NCBI GenBank assembly: GCA_023248875.1
Contig: JAHFDT010000005.1
Location: 13,170-50,021 of the forward strand
DNA: 36,852 nucleotides
Reading direction: 5' to 3'
Source of the DNA: Myxococcales bacterium
GTDB taxonomy: Bacteria > Myxococcota_A > Polyangia > Palsa-1104 > SHYY01
Part shown: piece by piece, positions 23,837-32,707 of the stretch
Layout: each line of letters starts with the position of its first letter
Numbering within the stretch: position 1 is the stretch's first letter
Position numbers and translations under genes: made by a program
The notes under the pieces: generated by a model
Told to the model about the DNA's origin: nothing
Seen by the model: only the letters and a program-made list of their open reading frames with translations
Databases searched by the model: none

Positions 23837-24612
23837 TCCCACTGCGCTACCTGATCTTACTGATGCTGCTGACGGCGAGCAGCTCGCAGGCCGTGCCCCC
23901 CACGCTCGGTCCGCTGGCCAAGGCCTACGCCGACAAGCACGGACTACCCGTGCGGGTGGTCAAGCGCGATCTCGGAACCCGGGAGATCGAGCGCCACTTC
24001 GTTCCGGTATTGCCGACCACGCACGACGATTTTATTGCAAACTTTCAGACCGGTAATGGTGCGGTGATCTGGCGCACCAACCAGACTGACAAGACCCATG
24101 GCCTGGTCAGCATGAAGCCAGGCAGCATGATTTCGCATTCGAATCGCAACGGACCGACTCCCGAGTACGGGAACGTGATGGGTCATGAAAACGGTGGCAC
24201 GTATCTGACCCTGGCACTCAGCCAGGAGCAGATCGGCCATTTTGAGCAGTTCCTCGATCGCCACATTGCCGCGGCAGGAACGGTCAGAGACGGCCACGGG
24301 CGAAGTCATACGCCTTGGGCGGGGCAGGCAGCCTTCGGTAGGGAGAACAACGGGACAGTTCATGGCGGCTGCATGTGGTGGTTCGTGCATGCGCAAGTCG
24401 CACCCAATCTAAATCTCGCTACGGCGATGGGCGTACGGCGCGCCAAGGGGGCGGAGGTGCTGGGCCCGCGCTTCATCCATTCGGGCAATGAGCATGTGGG
24501 ACCGATCGGAATTGCGGTGCCCTCGCTGGAGGTCTTCAACAAGATGACTGACGACGAGCTGCTCGGCCCCGAGCCGGCCGGTGGTGCAGCGGAGCAAGTG
24601 AAGATTCTATAA
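23833..24612 (+). CDS. Secreted protein with a possible Cys/His active site, unknown family
   Basis: A 259-residue exported protein. TTG 23833 overlaps the upstream stop as TTGA and is followed directly by a signal peptide (IPLRYLILLMLLTASSSQA), which makes it the preferred start; the frame is open further upstream only inside the neighbouring gene. The mature part contains GHENGGTYLTLALSQEQIG, SHTPW, TVHGGCMWWFVHAQV and FIHSGNEHVG. The single conserved-looking Cys in GGCMWW together with nearby His recalls cysteine peptidases, but I do not recognise a family and this is only a suggestion. It converges with the cytochrome gene with a 6-base overlap. Confidence 0.7.
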   Translation: MIPLRYLILLMLLTASSSQAVPPTLGPLAKAYADKHGLPVRVVKRDLGTREIERHFVPVLPTTHDDFIANFQTGNGAVIWRTNQTDKTHGLVSMKPGSMISHSNRNGPTPEYGNVMGHENGGTYLTLALSQEQIGHFEQFLDRHIAAAGTVRDGHGRSHTPWAGQAAFGRENNGTVHGGCMWWFVHAQVAPNLNLATAMGVRRAKGAEVLGPRFIHSGNEHVGPIGIAVPSLEVFNKMTDDELLGPEPAGGAAEQVKIL

Positions 24613-26058
24613 CGAGTGACCCCCTGCTTTTTGTTGCGCGGCGTGACGGAGCTCGTGACCCGTCGGCCCTTCGCCCAACGCGGTGCGCCGCTTCTCACCA
24701 TGGCCGGGCCCGAGGACATCGCGCAGGTAGGGCGCGTACTGGAAGGTGTCGGAATGGTCCTTGGTGTGACAGCTTTTGCAGTCGTTATCGCTCGGCATCT
24801 TTAGCCGCATCTTTTGGGGCCGCTCCACATGCTGCGAGCCTGGCCCGTGGCAGACTTCGCACTGCACGTCGGTGAGCCCATCGACGTGCGCCATGGCGCT
24901 GCCGCCGCGCTGACCATAGCCGGTGATGTGGCAGCCGATGCAGTCGAAGCTCCACTGCTTGTTGACCTGCACGAGCTCGTTCCATGCGCGCGCATGGACG
25001 GTGGTTTTCCAAAAGTTCACGGCTTCGTCGTGGCAGAGCTCACACTGTTCGAGGCCGACGTAGTGGGCTGCGCCCGGTGCCGCCGCCGGCACGGCCATTT
25101 TTTCCCCCGCCGTGCGATTCGCCTCTCCCACTGCCGCGTCGAGCACTTTCATCGCGGCGGCGATTTGCGGGTCGCGCGGCAGAGTATGCCTAATCGGCAT
25201 CAGCTCGGCGATGGCATACGATCCCGAAGGAGTCGGAGTGGGCGCGGCGAGCGCGGCTGCGAGCTCAGCGCGCTGCCGCCGCTTGGTCGCCACGAAGGCC
25301 GGCTCTGCCGTCGGGTCCTTCTCGAGTTGCGCGATTTCATTATCGAGCACAGCAATTTTTTGCTGAGTGCGGGCCCGCTCTCTTGCGCGGTCCGTCTCAC
25401 TCGCCACCAGCCGGGTGGAAAGAGTGCCATTCGCCATGTGCAGCACGATGCGCACGATGCGTTGCCCCTCTTCGGCCGGCTGCACGATCAACGTTTCTCC
25501 GAGCTGCTCGGGCGCACCCCCTTCGCCCACCTCCTTGCCCACCACTAGAATCGAAATGCCCGGCGTCGATCGAGCGATTTGGCGCGCGGTCGCACGGTCG
25601 ACCTGCGCCAGAGCGACGATAAGATCCGCGCCTTGCGACCGAAGCCCGGCCACGACCGGAGCAGGAGCCGCACCCAGCCGGAGGAGGCCAATTTTAAGTC
25701 CGTCGATCGTTCGCACCTCCGGCTGCACGAGATCATCGCCCAGCACCGCGCCGAGATCGCGAAAGGTGCGTTCGAGAAAATGTGCTTTCAGCTGCGCCTG
25801 CGCTTCGGCCGCCTCGGGAATCGGCTGGTTCGTCCGTCGCAACCCTCCCGCATCGACCAGTAGTGCCGGTCCGCGCCGCTGCGCCTGCTGGAAGAGGCCA
25901 CCGATGCGCGCCACATCGCCGAGGGGATCGCTCTGGCAACCACACGGCTCGGGCGTGCCATGGATCTCCGCAGTCGCCAGTAGGGTCACAATTCTCTCCG
26001 GCGACGCCTTGGGGCGACAGCCCGCTACCAGCAGGAGCGCGAGGACCAACCGGCACAT
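24607..26058 (-). CDS. Lipoprotein with metallophosphoesterase-like and tetraheme cytochrome domains
   Basis: A 483-residue lipoprotein (signal MCRLVLALLLV, lipobox VAGC). The N-terminal part (about 25-240) resembles 5'-nucleotidase/UshA-type metallophosphoesterases in the form found in multiheme proteins (AEIHGTPEPCGCQSDP and GDVARIGG), though several usual metal-binding His residues are missing. A Glu/Ala-rich, probably coiled segment follows, with an ARTQQKIAVLDNEIAQLEKD helix. The C-terminal domain has four CxxCH heme sites (CELCH, CIGCH, CEVCH, CKSCH), as in the cytochrome c554 family. ATG 26058 has GGAAG 6 bases upstream; ATG 26064 is possible. It is the last gene of a three-gene minus-strand unit. 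Confidence 0.82.
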   Translation of the reverse strand: MCRLVLALLLVAGCRPKASPERIVTLLATAEIHGTPEPCGCQSDPLGDVARIGGLFQQAQRRGPALLVDAGGLRRTNQPIPEAAEAQAQLKAHFLERTFRDLGAVLGDDLVQPEVRTIDGLKIGLLRLGAAPAPVVAGLRSQGADLIVALAQVDRATARQIARSTPGISILVVGKEVGEGGAPEQLGETLIVQPAEEGQRIVRIVLHMANGTLSTRLVASETDRARERARTQQKIAVLDNEIAQLEKDPTAEPAFVATKRRQRAELAAALAAPTPTPSGSYAIAELMPIRHTLPRDPQIAAAMKVLDAAVGEANRTAGEKMAVPAAAPGAAHYVGLEQCELCHDEAVNFWKTTVHARAWNELVQVNKQWSFDCIGCHITGYGQRGGSAMAHVDGLTDVQCEVCHGPGSQHVERPQKMRLKMPSDNDCKSCHTKDHSDTFQYAPYLRDVLGPGHGEKRRTALGEGPTGHELRHAAQQKAGGHSL

Positions 26059-26082
26059 GGCCATCTTCCGCTGCAAGGTATT

Positions 26083-26325
26083 CTACAGCCCCATTGCAGC
26101 GGCCAGGTGGATGGGGCAGAGGGCGGTCGCATCTCCTGTGGCGCGCGCCTTTTGGCAATCAGCACACGCTTCTGCTGCCACATAGGTATCCCCGGTCCGC
26201 TCCGTCTGCAGCAAATCGCGCAGCGGCTGCTCCCGGTTACGGACCGACGGGTCCCAACCTGGTTTGGCTTTCAGTCGACGGAGCCCTTCGGCGATCGTGC
26301 GATCTTTTTCGCGCCGACTAGTCAT
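26083..26325 (-). CDS. Small Cys-containing protein of unknown function
   Basis: An 80-residue hydrophilic protein with a Lys/Arg-rich N-terminal half (MTSRREKDRTIAEGLRRLKA) and a C-terminal CADCQK...CPIH pattern that could bind one zinc ion. No signal peptide. The ATG follows the stop of the preceding gene without a gap (TAGATG), and the next gene starts about 20 bases after its own stop, so it is in an operon; that position is the main support that it is real. No family recognised. Confidence 0.6.
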   Translation of the reverse strand: MTSRREKDRTIAEGLRRLKAKPGWDPSVRNREQPLRDLLQTERTGDTYVAAEACADCQKARATGDATALCPIHLAAAMGL

Positions 26326-27258
<933 letters not shown>

Positions 27259-27285
27259 CCGAGTGGGATAGTAGCACACAGGCGG

Positions 27286-27315
27286 TTGACAAGCGCGGTG
27301 CGCTATTGGTTTGAT
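27286..27315 (+). promoter_or_regulatory. Promoter of the lipid kinase gene, leaderless type
   Basis: TTGACA (27286-27291), 18 bases, then TTTGAT (27310-27315), ending 8 bases before ATG 27324. No Shine-Dalgarno sequence is visible. Confidence 0.6.
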
Positions 27316-27323
27316 CGTTTGAT

Positions 27324-28277
27324 ATGGCAGAGCCCTTGCTCACGGTGGCCAACGATCTCTACGGGTTGGTCACCGCTCTCGATCCATTGCCGGCGCCGGG
27401 ATCAACCGCTGCGGCCCAGATCGAGCGCCGTGCTCGCGAGCTCTTGGCAGCTGTTCAGCGCCCCGGTGAACCGCTTGCCAGCGGACGAGAGCGCATGGTT
27501 CAGGCGCTGGAACGGGTAGCGCAGAATCTACGTGTGCTATTGCAGAACTTGCCCAGCGCGCCCGACCTCAAGGGGCTGCGAGAGGCGCGCTCTCGACTGA
27601 TGGATAGCTACGAACATTTTCTGAACAGTCTACGGGCGGTGGAGCCGCTCACTGAGTCGGCACTGCCCGCTTCGCTTCGACCGCGCAACTATGTTCGCAA
27701 TGGCTTTCATGTGCTCAATGCGCTTACCGGAGTGGCCCTCTACCAGTGGGTGTTCGATCGGCACGGTTGTCTGCTGGTTCTCATCGCCGTGCTGGCCGTC
27801 TATGCAACGCTCGACATCACGCGGCGCCTGTGGCCACGCTGGAATGAGATCCTGTTTGATTCCGTCTTCAAACAGATCACCCGACCCCGCGAGCGCCACC
27901 AGATTCCGGCGGCGAGCTGGTACGCGCTGGCCACGTTTCTTGTGGTGCTGACTTCGCAGCAGACCACTGCGCAGCTGGCGGTCCTGGTGCTGGGCATCGG
28001 TGACCCAGCAGCCTCGCTGGTGGGGCGGAAGTGGGGACGCCGTAAACTCTGGCGCCGCAAGAGCCTGGTGGGCACCGGCGCTTTTGCCATCGCCAGCTTC
28101 TTAGCGGCGGCGATTTTTCTCACGACGCTGAAGGCGCTCCCCTGGGGAAGGCTCCTGCCGATGGCGACCGTGGCTTCGGTGGCGGGTGCAGCCGCTGAGG
28201 TGGTGAGCGACGATCGGTTGGACGATAACTTCACCGTGCCGATCACAGTCGCCGCAGCGCTGGGGTTGTTTACTTAG
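27324..28277 (+). CDS. SEC59/DGK1/VTE5-type CTP-dependent lipid kinase
   Basis: A 317-residue protein. Residues about 1-110 are a soluble helical extension, with repeated Leu/Arg heptad-like stretches, that the minimal family members lack. The rest is a polytopic membrane domain with [65 protein letters not shown] and [13 protein letters not shown]. These are the CTP-transferase signatures of dolichol kinase, phytol kinase and yeast DGK1. It likely phosphorylates a lipid alcohol such as diacylglycerol or a polyprenol; which one is not evident. Single gene between divergent uxs and a convergent lipoprotein gene 6 bases away. Confidence 0.85.
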   Translation: MAEPLLTVANDLYGLVTALDPLPAPGSTAAAQIERRARELLAAVQRPGEPLASGRERMVQALERVAQNLRVLLQNLPSAPDLKGLREARSRLMDSYEHFLNSLRAVEPLTESALPASLRPRNYVRNGFHVLNALTGVALYQWVFDRHGCLLVLIAVLAVYATLDITRRLWPRWNEILFDSVFKQITRPRERHQIPAASWYALATFLVVLTSQQTTAQLAVLVLGIGDPAASLVGRKWGRRKLWRRKSLVGTGAFAIASFLAAAIFLTTLKALPWGRLLPMATVASVAGAAAEVVSDDRLDDNFTVPITVAAALGLFT

Positions 28278-28283
28278 GAGAAC

Positions 28284-29426
28284 TTACTGAATCGGCACTG
28301 TCACCGGCACATTCACCGACTCGGCGCTCCACTGGAAATTATCGATCAAGACCGATGAATCGAGGATGTGATCTCCCTCGTCGAAGATGATGTAGTGCAG
28401 CGTCACCTCTTCGCCCGGTGTCACCGGCGAGGTCGTGGTGAGCCAGCCCGTTGAACCACCGGGAGTGCCACCGCCAAAGCCGCCCACGGGATCTTCGAAG
28501 CCGGTGCCGTTGATCCCCGAGACGGGCATCGTGCAGTGCTGCGTCTGCTTCTTGGAATTGTCGTTGGTACACACGGTGAAGAAGCCGTTGTTGATCGTCA
28601 CTGGGTTCTTCTGCATATCGAACGCAATGTTGGTGGGCATGGCGAACTCGTTGGCCGACTCCTGGAGCACCAGGAACTCATCATTGTACTCGGTGCAAAC
28701 GAACTCAGGATATTCCGCCGAGAAGAATTGAAAGTCGAAGGAGAACGAGTTGGCGTTACTGGGCGCTTTGAGCTTCACCACCAGCTCCGTGTAGTCGTTC
28801 ACCTCCGCGGGCTGTGTGGACGAGCAATCGGGCGAGGCAGGGAGGTCGGGGAGCGGGTTGGCGTAGACGTTGTTGTCCCCGAAATCGGTGCCCGGGTTGT
28901 TCTTCTCGTCGTTCAAATAGTTGGGGTCGCTCTTATCCGCTGCAGTACCGCTTGAGAGCAGCGCCATGCCCTTCCCATAGCGCGCGTGAATCACGCCAAA
29001 CTTGGGCACCGCCTTGCGGGCCCGCTTGTCCGAGGGGCCGACCAGCTGGGCACCCTTGAAGAAGCGGGGATCGCACTGGTCGAACGCCGCCGCGAGCGCG
29101 GTCGCATCGCGCATTCCCGCTACCGCCAGGTCGCACGCCGACTCGACCACGCCCGGCATACCGTTGCACGCGTAGTCGACGGGGTCATTGGCGATCTGAA
29201 TCGCTCCCGGGTTGATCGCCCTGTTGCAGTCGTTACAGTCCCCCTGCGCGGGCGTGTAGCCGTCGAGATCCTGGTCCCCGTCCGGATCGGTGGCGGTGCA
29301 GTCCTTGTCCTTGACAGCGGGATCCATGCCGCCCCCCGCTCCCGGTCCGCCGCCTTTGGGGCGTGAGATGCGGCCACAGCCCACCCCGAACACCACTAGC
29401 GCAGCGCACAATAACCTCGATCGCAT
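28284..29426 (-). CDS. MopE-like lipoprotein with choice-of-anchor L-like domain (paralog 1)
   Basis: A 380-residue lipoprotein (signal MRSRLLCAALVVF, lipobox GVGC). After a Gly-rich spacer comes the MopE-type metal-binding motif DGDQDLDGYTPAQGDCNDC, ending in DYACNG. Then PNYL/NVYANPLP and a beta-sandwich with NSFSFDFQFFSAEYPEFVC, NDEFLVL, FEDPVGGFGGG, STGWLTTTSPV and FIIFDEGDHILDSSVLIDNF-like motifs of choice-of-anchor L domains. Predicted calcium-binding surface protein; role unknown. A strong GGGAGG Shine-Dalgarno precedes ATG 29426. The gene follows its paralog by 66 bases. The C-terminal strand ends exactly at the stop. Confidence 0.8.
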   Translation of the reverse strand: MRSRLLCAALVVFGVGCGRISRPKGGGPGAGGGMDPAVKDKDCTATDPDGDQDLDGYTPAQGDCNDCNRAINPGAIQIANDPVDYACNGMPGVVESACDLAVAGMRDATALAAAFDQCDPRFFKGAQLVGPSDKRARKAVPKFGVIHARYGKGMALLSSGTAADKSDPNYLNDEKNNPGTDFGDNNVYANPLPDLPASPDCSSTQPAEVNDYTELVVKLKAPSNANSFSFDFQFFSAEYPEFVCTEYNDEFLVLQESANEFAMPTNIAFDMQKNPVTINNGFFTVCTNDNSKKQTQHCTMPVSGINGTGFEDPVGGFGGGTPGGSTGWLTTTSPVTPGEEVTLHYIIFDEGDHILDSSVLIDNFQWSAESVNVPVTVPIQ

Positions 29427-29492
29427 GATCCACCTCCCAGGCAGCAACTAACCCATTTGGGGCCGATAGTCGAGCCCCCAAGTAGCCTGCCG

Positions 29493-30620
29493 CTATTGAA
29501 TGGGAATCGTCACCGGCTTGTCGATCGAGGTGGCGCTCCACTGGAAGTTGTCGATCAAAGCCGACGAGTCGAGGATGTGGTCGCCCTCGTCGAAGACGAT
29601 GAAATGCAGCGTGATGTCCTCTCCCGGAGTGACCGGCGAGGTCGTCGTGAGCCACCCCGTCGAGCCGCCGGGAGTGCTGTTTCCATCCTCAAAGCCCGTA
29701 CCGTTGATGCCCGACACCGGCATGGTGCAGTGCTGGGTCTGGGGCTTGGAGTCGTCATTGGTGCAAACGGTGAAGAAGCCGCTGTTGACCGTCACGGGAT
29801 TCTTCTGCATATCGAAGGCGATGTTGGTGGGTTTGGCAAACTCGTTGGCCGATTCCTGGAGCACCAGGAACTCGTCGTTGAACTGGGTGCACACGTAGAC
29901 CGGGTATTCCCGCGAGAAGAATTGAAAGTCGAACGAGAAGGAGTTGGCGTTGGTAGGCGCCTTCAGCTTCACCAGTAGTTCGGTGTAGTCGTTGACCTCT
30001 GTCGGCTGCGACGCCATCGAGCAGTCGGGGGCAGCCAGCAAATCGGGCGCCGGATTGCTGTAGGTGTTGGTGTAGTTCAGGGTAGTCGACACGCCCGACA
30101 CGAAGTCGGGATCGCTCTTATCCGCGGCAATGCCGCTCGAAATCAGCGCCATCGTTTGACCCGAGCGGGTCTTGACTACGCCATACTTGCGTACCGCCTT
30201 CCGGGCCCTGGGATCCGAGGGGCCGACCAGCATCGCCCCTTTGAAGAAGCGCGGATCGCACTGATCGAAGGCCGACACCAGCGAAGTGGCGTCGCGCATG
30301 CCCGAGACCGTCAGATCGCAGGAGGTTTGCACCACCCCGGGGGTGCCATCGCAGGCATAATCGACCGGATCGTTGGCGATCTGAATGGCCCCTGGATTGA
30401 TCGCCTTGTTGCAGTCGTCACAGTCCCCCTGCGCCGGTGTGTAGCCGTCGAGGTCCTGATCGCCGTCGGGATCGCCGCCCATCGCCCGGCACTCCGGCGG
30501 GGCGTTGGGGGGGGCGCCTGCGTCGGGGGACATCGCCCCCTTATTGGCCTTCGGTAGGCGGCCTGGACCGCAGCCCAGGCCGAAGAGAACCAGCGACGTC
30601 GCGAGCAGGGTCTGACGCAT
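29493..30620 (-). CDS. MopE-like lipoprotein with choice-of-anchor L-like domain (paralog 2)
   Basis: A 375-residue paralog of the downstream gene, near identical in long blocks (DGYTPAQGDCDDC, AINPGAIQIANDPVDYAC, DQCDPRFFKGA, FSFDFQFFSREYPVYVC, MPVSGINGTGFED). Signal peptide MRQTLLATSLVLF with lipobox GLGC. The segment between the two domains and the loop after FED are the parts that differ. ATG 30620 is chosen because a GGAGGT Shine-Dalgarno lies 5 bases upstream and the signal peptide starts there; the frame is open to 30857 but that stretch has no signal-peptide features. The upstream 175 bases (30621-30795) show no gene. Confidence 0.8.
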   Translation of the reverse strand: MRQTLLATSLVLFGLGCGPGRLPKANKGAMSPDAGAPPNAPPECRAMGGDPDGDQDLDGYTPAQGDCDDCNKAINPGAIQIANDPVDYACDGTPGVVQTSCDLTVSGMRDATSLVSAFDQCDPRFFKGAMLVGPSDPRARKAVRKYGVVKTRSGQTMALISSGIAADKSDPDFVSGVSTTLNYTNTYSNPAPDLLAAPDCSMASQPTEVNDYTELLVKLKAPTNANSFSFDFQFFSREYPVYVCTQFNDEFLVLQESANEFAKPTNIAFDMQKNPVTVNSGFFTVCTNDDSKPQTQHCTMPVSGINGTGFEDGNSTPGGSTGWLTTTSPVTPGEDITLHFIVFDEGDHILDSSALIDNFQWSATSIDKPVTIPIQ

Positions 30621-30795
30621 CGGGACCTCCACTAGGATAGCCGCCACGAAGTGCAAGCGGCACGCCACTGCCCCCCATTGCCTCTCGGGCGCGCCTCCTG
30701 GACCGACCCGTATATCCCAGTGGCTTCCAGGGCAGCCAGGCAACTCGCTTGGCCCATCATTATCATAGTGACACGCGGTTTCACGAGTGTCGCAA

Positions 30796-31503
30796 CTATA
30801 ACTTGGCGACAGCGTTCCGCAGCTGCTCGGCAGCCTGGGTCGTGAGGAGATCCCCATGGCAGGGAAGAATCCGCAGTAGGTTGGGGAGTTGGGTCAAGCG
30901 CTCCAGGTGGGTGCGCAAGGCTGCCCGGTCTTTCACAAACAGCAGCCGCGCTACGGGCGGCACCTTGAGCCCGCCGCCAAAACCTAACAGACGCAGCAGG
31001 AGATGCAGCTTCCGCGAGGGGTTGTTCTGGAGGAGATCGCAGAACAGCAAACTCACCCGCTGGTCGACGCCGCTCCGCACGATCACCACCGGCTCGCCGC
31101 TCTTGGCGCCGCTCAGCGACTCGACGGTGACCGCGGGATCGATCGGCAGGTTTTCGAAGGTCCCCTCGAGCTCCAGTCGGCGGCGCAATTTGGCTTCGCA
31201 CGGGCGAGGTCCATAGATCTTGACCCCCAGCCGATCGCGAAACGGCTGCGCATCGATCGCGTGCTGGTCGTGGCCCACGAGCAGAATCGACGGCTGGCCC
31301 CAGGCCAGCACCTCGTTGAGCGCGGTCTCTTCGAGGGGGACCGCATGGTAGAAGAGTAGCCGGCCATCGCCGAGCTTGACGATCGCCATCCGTCGCTGGA
31401 TCGGCGCTCCGGGCACGTCGCCGCAGACCGTCCAGAGGTTGTCGTCGATCTTCTCGATGGCACCGTGCCGCGTCACGATCCAGGGGCGTTTTTTGGGAAC
31501 CAC
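30796..31503 (-). CDS. Metallo-beta-lactamase-fold protein, DUF4336-like
   Basis: A 235-residue cytoplasmic protein. It begins with a beta hairpin (HGAIEKIDDNLWTVCG, RMAIVKLGDGRLLFYHAVP), then LLVGHDQHAIDAQPF in place of the HxHxDH motif, and ends with LLRILPCHGD. This order resembles DUF4336 proteins of the MBL fold, in which the canonical metal motif is degraded, so catalysis is uncertain. GTG 31503 is chosen because GGAGGT lies 4 bases upstream; ATG 31515 and ATG 31530 are alternatives. Divergent from the lipoprotein gene at 31578. Confidence 0.6.
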   Translation of the reverse strand: MVPKKRPWIVTRHGAIEKIDDNLWTVCGDVPGAPIQRRMAIVKLGDGRLLFYHAVPLEETALNEVLAWGQPSILLVGHDQHAIDAQPFRDRLGVKIYGPRPCEAKLRRRLELEGTFENLPIDPAVTVESLSGAKSGEPVVIVRSGVDQRVSLLFCDLLQNNPSRKLHLLLRLLGFGGGLKVPPVARLLFVKDRAALRTHLERLTQLPNLLRILPCHGDLLTTQAAEQLRNAVAKL

Positions 31504-31540
31504 GGACACCTCCATGACACAGTGCATCATATCATGAAGC

Positions 31541-31569
31541 TTGACCCTCTGCCCAGTCGGCGCTTAGTT
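31541..31569 (+). promoter_or_regulatory. Promoter of the plsC-fadN-thiolase operon
   Basis: TTGACC (31541-31546), 17 bases, then TTAGTT (31564-31569), ending 8 bases before ATG 31578. There is no Shine-Dalgarno, so the lead gene is probably translated from a leaderless or near-leaderless message. Confidence 0.55.
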
Positions 31570-31577
31570 TCCGCCCC

Positions 31578-31880
31578 ATGCGCTGGCTACCCTTGTCGCT
31601 CCTGCTATGGGGGGGCTGCACTGCTCCACCCGTCGCACCCAAATCTCCCCTCGGGACGGTGCCTGCTTTTGCGCAGCGGCCGGGCGACCCCCAAAAGGGT
31701 TGGGAGACACTGACCCGCTATCCCTATGTGACCTGCGGTGTGCCGCGCTCGGCCTACGACCAGGCTTTTCCGCCCGCCCCCGAGGAGGATCGCATCGCGG
31801 AGCGAAGCGGTGAGAGCACCGATTTGCCCTACAACCGGACCGGCTTCAAAGTAGCCGTGCTAAAGTCCGCTCCGTGTTGA
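31578..31880 (+). CDS. Small lipoprotein of unknown function
   Basis: A 100-residue lipoprotein: signal MRWLPLSLLLW and lipobox GGC, then a Pro-rich mature part with LTRYPYVTCGVPRSAYDQAF and LPYNRTGFKVAVLKSAPC. Two further Cys (in VTCG and at the C-terminus) may form a disulfide. No family recognised. Its stop overlaps the start of the acyltransferase gene (GTGTTGA), so it is the first gene of the lipid and beta-oxidation operon. Confidence 0.7.
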   Translation: MRWLPLSLLLWGGCTAPPVAPKSPLGTVPAFAQRPGDPQKGWETLTRYPYVTCGVPRSAYDQAFPPAPEEDRIAERSGESTDLPYNRTGFKVAVLKSAPC

Positions 31881-32707
31881 GCCAGAAGCGCACCGAACCG
31901 AGCGGCGCCCCCTTGGAGCTGCTGGCGCCGTTCGAACGCACGGCCTTCCGGCTGATGGACCTGCTGTTTCGTCGGGCGCGACCGGTGACTGAATTGTGGC
32001 TACGCACCGTGGGTGCGGCTTGGATGACGCTCGGCTCACGCCGTCTCGTCGAAGCCCATGGCCTCGAGCGGCTGTCCGGACTCACGTCGAAAGATCCCAT
32101 TCTATTGGTCGCCAACCACCGCAGCTTTTTCGACCTCTACATGCTGATGCTGACGCTGCACCGCCGCACCGAGCTGCGTCAGCCGGTGATGTGCCCGGTG
32201 CGAGCTGACTACTTTTATCAAAACCCGGTGGGCGTGCTGGTCAATCTCCTCATCGGTGGCGGGCGGATGTTTCCCCCCTTTTTCCGAGAACCACACAAGG
32301 GTGAGTTCAATAAGTGGGCGCTCGGGCGCGTGGCCGATACGCTCCGGCGTGGCGGCGTGATGGTGGGTTTCCACCCCGAAGGGACGCGCAACAAGGGCCC
32401 CGATCCCTATACGCCGCTGCCGGCGCAGCCCGGCGCGGGCAAGCTGATCATGGAGAGCTGGCCGATCGTGGTACCGGCCTTCATTCAAGGGTTGTCCAAC
32501 AATTTTCTCGGCGATATCCGGGCCAACTTCACGGGTGACCGACGCGCCATCGCTATCTTCGGGACTCCGATCGATCTGACGGAGTTTCGCGCGATGTCGA
32601 ATCGGCTCGCCACCCACAAGCGGATCGCCGACCGGCTGCTCGAGACGATCTATGCACTGTCGCACGAGGAGCGGGCGGTGCGCAAAATGAGAGGAACCGA
32701 TGGATGA
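31874..32707 (+). CDS. 1-acyl-glycerol-phosphate acyltransferase (PlsC-like)
   Basis: A 277-residue acyltransferase. The catalytic NHRSFFD motif (81-87, H82 and D87) and the phosphate-binding FHPEGTRNKG are complete; AFIQGLSNN is the usual later motif. It likely acylates lysophosphatidate or a related lysolipid at the inner membrane. GTG 31874 is used; TTG 31877 forms a TTGA overlap with the upstream stop and is equally possible. It overlaps the next gene by 8 bases. Its presence in a beta-oxidation operon is unusual. Confidence 0.87.
   Translation: MLSQKRTEPSGAPLELLAPFERTAFRLMDLLFRRARPVTELWLRTVGAAWMTLGSRRLVEAHGLERLSGLTSKDPILLVANHRSFFDLYMLMLTLHRRTELRQPVMCPVRADYFYQNPVGVLVNLLIGGGRMFPPFFREPHKGEFNKWALGRVADTLRRGGVMVGFHPEGTRNKGPDPYTPLPAQPGAGKLIMESWPIVVPAFIQGLSNNFLGDIRANFTGDRRAIAIFGTPIDLTEFRAMSNRLATHKRIADRLLETIYALSHEERAVRKMRGTDG

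Noticed and set aside
30621-30795. Extension of the MopE-like gene to 30857 or a small gene in this gap
   Set aside because: The upstream frame lacks signal-peptide features and ATG 30620 has a GGAGGT Shine-Dalgarno; nothing else coding is supported in the gap.
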